Shown here piece after piece: positions 60,380 through 64,000 of a stretch of 64,000 nucleotides of DNA. A program made the position numbers and the translations under genes. The stretch spans positions 620,001 to 684,000 of the forward strand of contig NC_083396.1 in NCBI RefSeq assembly GCF_030864355.1. Direction: 5' to 3'. How positions within the stretch are numbered: position 1 is the stretch's first letter; every line of letters begins with the position of its first letter. Source of the stretch: Cutaneotrichosporon cavernicola (lineage: Eukaryota > Basidiomycota > Tremellomycetes > Trichosporonales > Trichosporonaceae). Under the pieces are notes generated by a model that ran no database searches, was not told the origin of the DNA, and saw nothing but the letters and a program-made list of their open reading frames with translations.

Positions 60380-61782
60380 GTCGTGGACTGTGTTGGGCCT
60401 ATTGGGTGGGGAGGAACTCAGCGCAGCGGGCCGGCGTTGCGGAACCAAGATCCTCCGGATCGCGGTTGACACTCTCCAGGATGGGCGGCACTACTAAAAG
60501 CTCGTTGCCCCGCTGAACAAGGATGCTTGAGGGCGTCGCCGGCACGGAGTACCGCGCGTAGATTAGACGCCGAAACCGGGGCGGAGTTGGCAAGCAAATA
60601 GAACGAGTTGGCAAGGACAAAGGACACGGAGGTGTTGCCAATGTATCGGATCGTATCGTATCTCATGATCTCATGATCTCATGATCTCATTGACACGGAT
60701 GCGTCAGGATGAATAGTCCCGATCGAAAAGAACGTCGGTGTCAGGCCAACACTCAACTTGGACGACGTTGCGACATAACGTCAATGTCTGGACATGTGTA
60801 CAAATGCCACGACCAGGTCGCGACCTCCAGGAACCATGTTCCATGTTCTAGACGATGCTTAAGATGGAAGCTCCAATGAACACGTATACCTTTTTGCATG
60901 CCAAGAGGACAGAGAGAGGAGAAATGACGGGGTATTCTAGGTCCCATGTTCCAATCCGTTCCGGAATTAGAAGAGTTGGGACCTAGTTAACCTTGATCGC
61001 CCTATGTTTTTCAGTCATTGAATAAAACTCCAAAACTCCAATTAGCGGATATTCACAAGACGCGACGAGGTTGTCACCTGTACCCCGCACCTTGGCCCTG
61101 GGGGAAATGGTCACCGCATTGATACTCAATGGCGACCGGAGCCCACGCCCCGCCAGTATCGCCAACTCCCGGATCTCACCAAGACAAGTCCTGACCTGCG
61201 GAGAAGACCGGCACCGAAGCGTCGGAATGCAATGTCCAATGACAAGTGGGCAATGTTGTCAACTGCCGGCGGGTCCATGCCAAGGCCAGAGCTCTAATGT
61301 GAGATTCGAGACTCGCGTTGCCCCGTTTACCCCAACCACACAACCACAGACCCATTCCTCGTGCCGTGTATGTACAGGCTCTCAGGCGTTACGAGCCATC
61401 GCCAGTTCTTCCTCTCCTCTCACCCGGCTCTGTCCCAACCTAACCTCCTGCCTCGAGTTGATGCGCCCCGGCTTTGGCTCTCTTGCCGATACATGCAAGC
61501 CCATGCATGCCCTGGCGCCTGTTGCCTGACCCTTGTGATACCCCTGCGCACCGATCGTGTATCCCTCATGCCGTGCTGCACTTGGTGGCGGATATTCTTG
61601 AGCCCTTTGCGTCTTTGACTCATATACTTTGCTTGTCAGTTGATCGCACGACCTCTCACGACCACTTTCTCATCAACGTCCTGTACGATCCCAGCTCGAT
61701 CCCAGCTCGATCACCATTAAATCAACACAGACCAGATCTCTTCCACATTCGCTCGCCCCTTTCAACATTACCACACGCCCGG
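60380..61782. other. Intergenic, no gene seen
   Basis: Short frames only. Includes a small ATCTCATG repeat. The last 400 bp are the probable promoter of the F-box gene. Confidence 0.45.
60660..60690 (+). repeat. ATCTCATG octamer, about four tandem copies
   Basis: Perfect 8-bp microsatellite (3.9 copies) in intergenic DNA. Confidence 0.9.
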
Positions 61783-63992
61783 ATGACTGAAGCCTTCTTC
61801 GTCCTCCCAAACTCCTCTTCCCCTCCTCCCTACTCGCCACTCCTCGCCCTTCCCGATGCAGTCCTGGCACGCATTGACGACTTTCTCGACCTCACTGACA
61901 GCGATGCGCTGCGGTGCACATGCACTCACATGCACGCGCTCCTGGTAAGTTGCCCACTTTCACTCTCCCCCACTGCTGCGGCATGGGTGGAATGAATTTC
62001 GAGATCCAGGCCCGCTTCCGCCTTGGAACCGAATTCCGTCCACCGGCTATGAACAACAACTGATTGAGCAGAGCCCACCACCTACTCCCGCCGAGTCACT
62101 GTTGTTCGAACAGCCACCGAGCTATGAAGCTCGCGTGCGTCTCCTGTTCTGGGGAGCAAATTGGCACGATGGCATGGCACAGGTCGAGGACGTGACGACC
62201 AAGTTTGCCAATGCAGGGCGGGTCAACCAAGTCAGTGCCACAGACATCCTCGATATGGCACCATCACCGAGCCTTTCTGGCATGCGCTTCCGATACAATT
62301 CGTCAACATCGGATAGGGAAATGGCGAGCTGGGGTGAGTTGAATTGCTTGGACCGTGTGGGCCCAATGCGTGGCTTTGGACAGTTGTGCGGGTTTCAACA
62401 CCAGACGCACCGGCTGAAAGTAAAGTGCCAAGAGATTCAGGCTGTTCCACTTGGCCACCCCCAGGGGGCTCAGCAGAGGGCCAGATGGGGCTCATGCACC
62501 CGGCTCAATCATCAGAGTTCCTTGGACTCTAGAGATTCGGGTTGGCGCCTCTTTTCCGCACTCTGTCCCTCACTGCCTCAACCATGAATGCATGTACTGA
62601 CCCTCTCAGGCGACGACCCCTATGGACAGAAAGCGTCCCGAAAACGCTTCAACCAGCAAATTGCCCTCCAGCTCCCTATCTCTCTTCACCGCCTACCTTC
62701 TGAAATCGATGCTGCGCGACGATGGCACGACATTGCTCTCGACAAACATGGTCGTGTGTGGGAACGAGGCTTGGCTGAGGTGAGCACAGTTTCTTGTTGA
62801 CATTCGGCTATCTTGCCGGGTCAGATCTGTTGATCGAAATCCAGTCTCTTGGCACGTCGCGCTCGACCCTGCGTGCCCCATGCGAAGCCAAATGCTTCGT
62901 GCCGACTGCATTGTTTTGCACGTCGTGCATTGTTGTGCATGGAACGCGGCGTGGGCGTGGGCCCCAGGGCCCCAGATCTGTGCCCCGCTGAGGCCCCCAA
63001 CTGCACCCCGCCCCTGCGTGGTCTGTGCATAGCGAGGGCACCAGCGGGGGTGGCTGGCATGGCTGAAAAGGTTTCGCGGGGATGGCGAAAAGGTTTCACG
63101 GGGATGGCGATGTGTCCAAGGTCTGGGCTGACACACAGGGCGAGCACTGGGCACAACACACGGACCGGCTCCTTGCAAACGTCGTGCATGTCGTGGGCAC
63201 GAAATCGCGGGCAGCTGTGACCGCAACGGGGCGCATTGTTGCGTGGCGTATCCACGACGCGAACGAGCCTGTGTCTATCCTACCGCGCCTACCGCAACGC
63301 AGTATGCCACGCCCCGAGCGCACGAATTGGATTGAATGGTACCCGACCCAGGGCAAGGCTGACCCCGCCGACGACCGCACCCTCAAGCTTGTGTGTGGCC
63401 GTTGCTTTGTCGTTGCGATGCGTGACAACGGAGAAATCTGGCTCGCAACCCGGCAGAACCGCCATGAATGGCACTGGCACTCTGTAAGTCTCCCCTTGCC
63501 TAATATATCTGACAACAGGTTGCGCGCGTGTTGCACCCAACGCAAGTCGAGCTCACAGCTGCCGACCACAGCTTTGCGATCTACCGCACCGCCTCCGACT
63601 CGGCGGCAGGTACACCGACGCCCACTGCTTGGGTTGTGCTGGCCAGCCGGAGCGGGAACAGTACGGCGTGGAGCGTGTCGTCGCTTGACATCCCGCCTGT
63701 TGCCCAGCTGAGCCTGCACGATGCGCAGGGCATGAACCACGGTGTGGCGCGTACACGTTCAGAAGTGTTTGTGTGGCGCACCCGCCGTGACACAGGCCAG
63801 GTATCTGCCAAGCGGCTCGAAATGCCGTTCATCGGGCGTGGACTGCGCCTCATGCCCGTCGAGGTATGTGCGGCCGGCTGTCTGGCCGTCGAGGTGGCCG
63901 ACGACAGTATCGACGAGCCGGTGCTCCTGGGTCTGCGCAGGTTCTTCTCGCCAGGCTCGGGCGGGCGTAAGGGAAGGGGACGCGTGTGGTGA
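61783..63992 (+). CDS. F-box protein with RCC1-like region
   Basis: Likely substrate adaptor of an SCF ubiquitin ligase. Exons 61783-61944, 62072-62333, 62610-62779, 63139-63483 and 63519-63992 give 470 aa. The F-box is at about 19-54 (LLALPDAVLARIDDFLDLTD, ALRCTCTHMHALL). The rest shows degenerate beta-propeller blades of RCC1 type: HDIALDKHGRVWERGL, AAVTATGRIVAWRI, CFVVAMRDNGEIWLATR and GVARTRSEVFVWR, each with the G-x-[VI]-x-x-W turn. The layout recalls budding-yeast Saf1 (F-box plus RCC1 repeats); orthology is not shown. The GEHW exon start was chosen because the GCTGACACACAG acceptor keeps the frame. Confidence 0.72.
63063..63106 (+). repeat. 22-bp tandem duplication in an intron
   Basis: Two adjacent near-identical units, GAAAAGGTTTCGCGGGGATG-GC and GAAAAGGTTTCACGGGGATG-GC (one difference), in the 359-nt third intron of the F-box gene. 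Confidence 0.85.
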
Positions 63993-64000
63993 GACTACGC

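Overview
The window is nuclear DNA of a basidiomycete fungus. GC-rich, intron-dense genes with GTGAGT/GTAAGT donors and CTGAC-N-CAG acceptors, a siderophore transporter, Dal5-type permease, GMC oxidoreductase and fungal Spc24/Cef1/Nbs1 versions all fit a Tremellomycete yeast, most likely Trichosporonales; that placement is inference. I rebuilt the gene models by hand. Nearly all close in frame at a length expected for the family (actin closes at exactly 375 aa).

Layout. 0-5.7 kb: a Dal5-family permease and eEF1B-gamma, both minus. 6-13.5 kb: a genome-maintenance and membrane block with Nbs1 (minus, 11 exons), Vps24 (plus), Dpm3 (minus) and a mitochondrially targeted DNA polymerase X relative (plus) that has lost its catalytic aspartates. 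14.5-21.5 kb: S-adenosylmethionine synthetase, Spc24, CTP:phosphocholine cytidylyltransferase and two tandem small acidic proteins with a Cys/His motif. 21.5-26 kb: Cef1/CDC5L (minus) and a DUF1275 membrane protein. 26-29.4 kb has no recognisable protein gene and may hold the leader of the next gene. 29.5-38.5 kb: a bHLH factor, a SET-domain protein, an uncharacterised protein with possible dsRBD-like segments and a NIPA-type Mg2+ transporter. 39-44 kb: isovaleryl-CoA dehydrogenase, a siderophore transporter with an upstream ATCTGATAA site, and tRNA-Val(AAC). 44.8-49 kb: an orphan gene, a gene-poor stretch and tRNA-Lys(CTT). 49.5-53.5 kb: actin and Rpn10. 54-59 kb: a secreted GMC oxidoreductase and an alpha/beta hydrolase. 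59-64 kb: tRNA-Gln(CTG), a flavin-monooxygenase relic and an F-box protein.

The genes are mostly unrelated housekeeping functions and not a cluster; I see no operon-like or mobile defence system. The most unusual content is (i) the inactive-looking mitochondrial Pol X protein, (ii) extreme gene architecture: a start codon split by an intron in actin, an ATG-only first coding exon in CEF1, microexons of 11-24 nt in five genes, introns as short as 31 nt and one apparent GT-AC intron, and (iii) the tandem pair of small acidic CxxC/H/C proteins.
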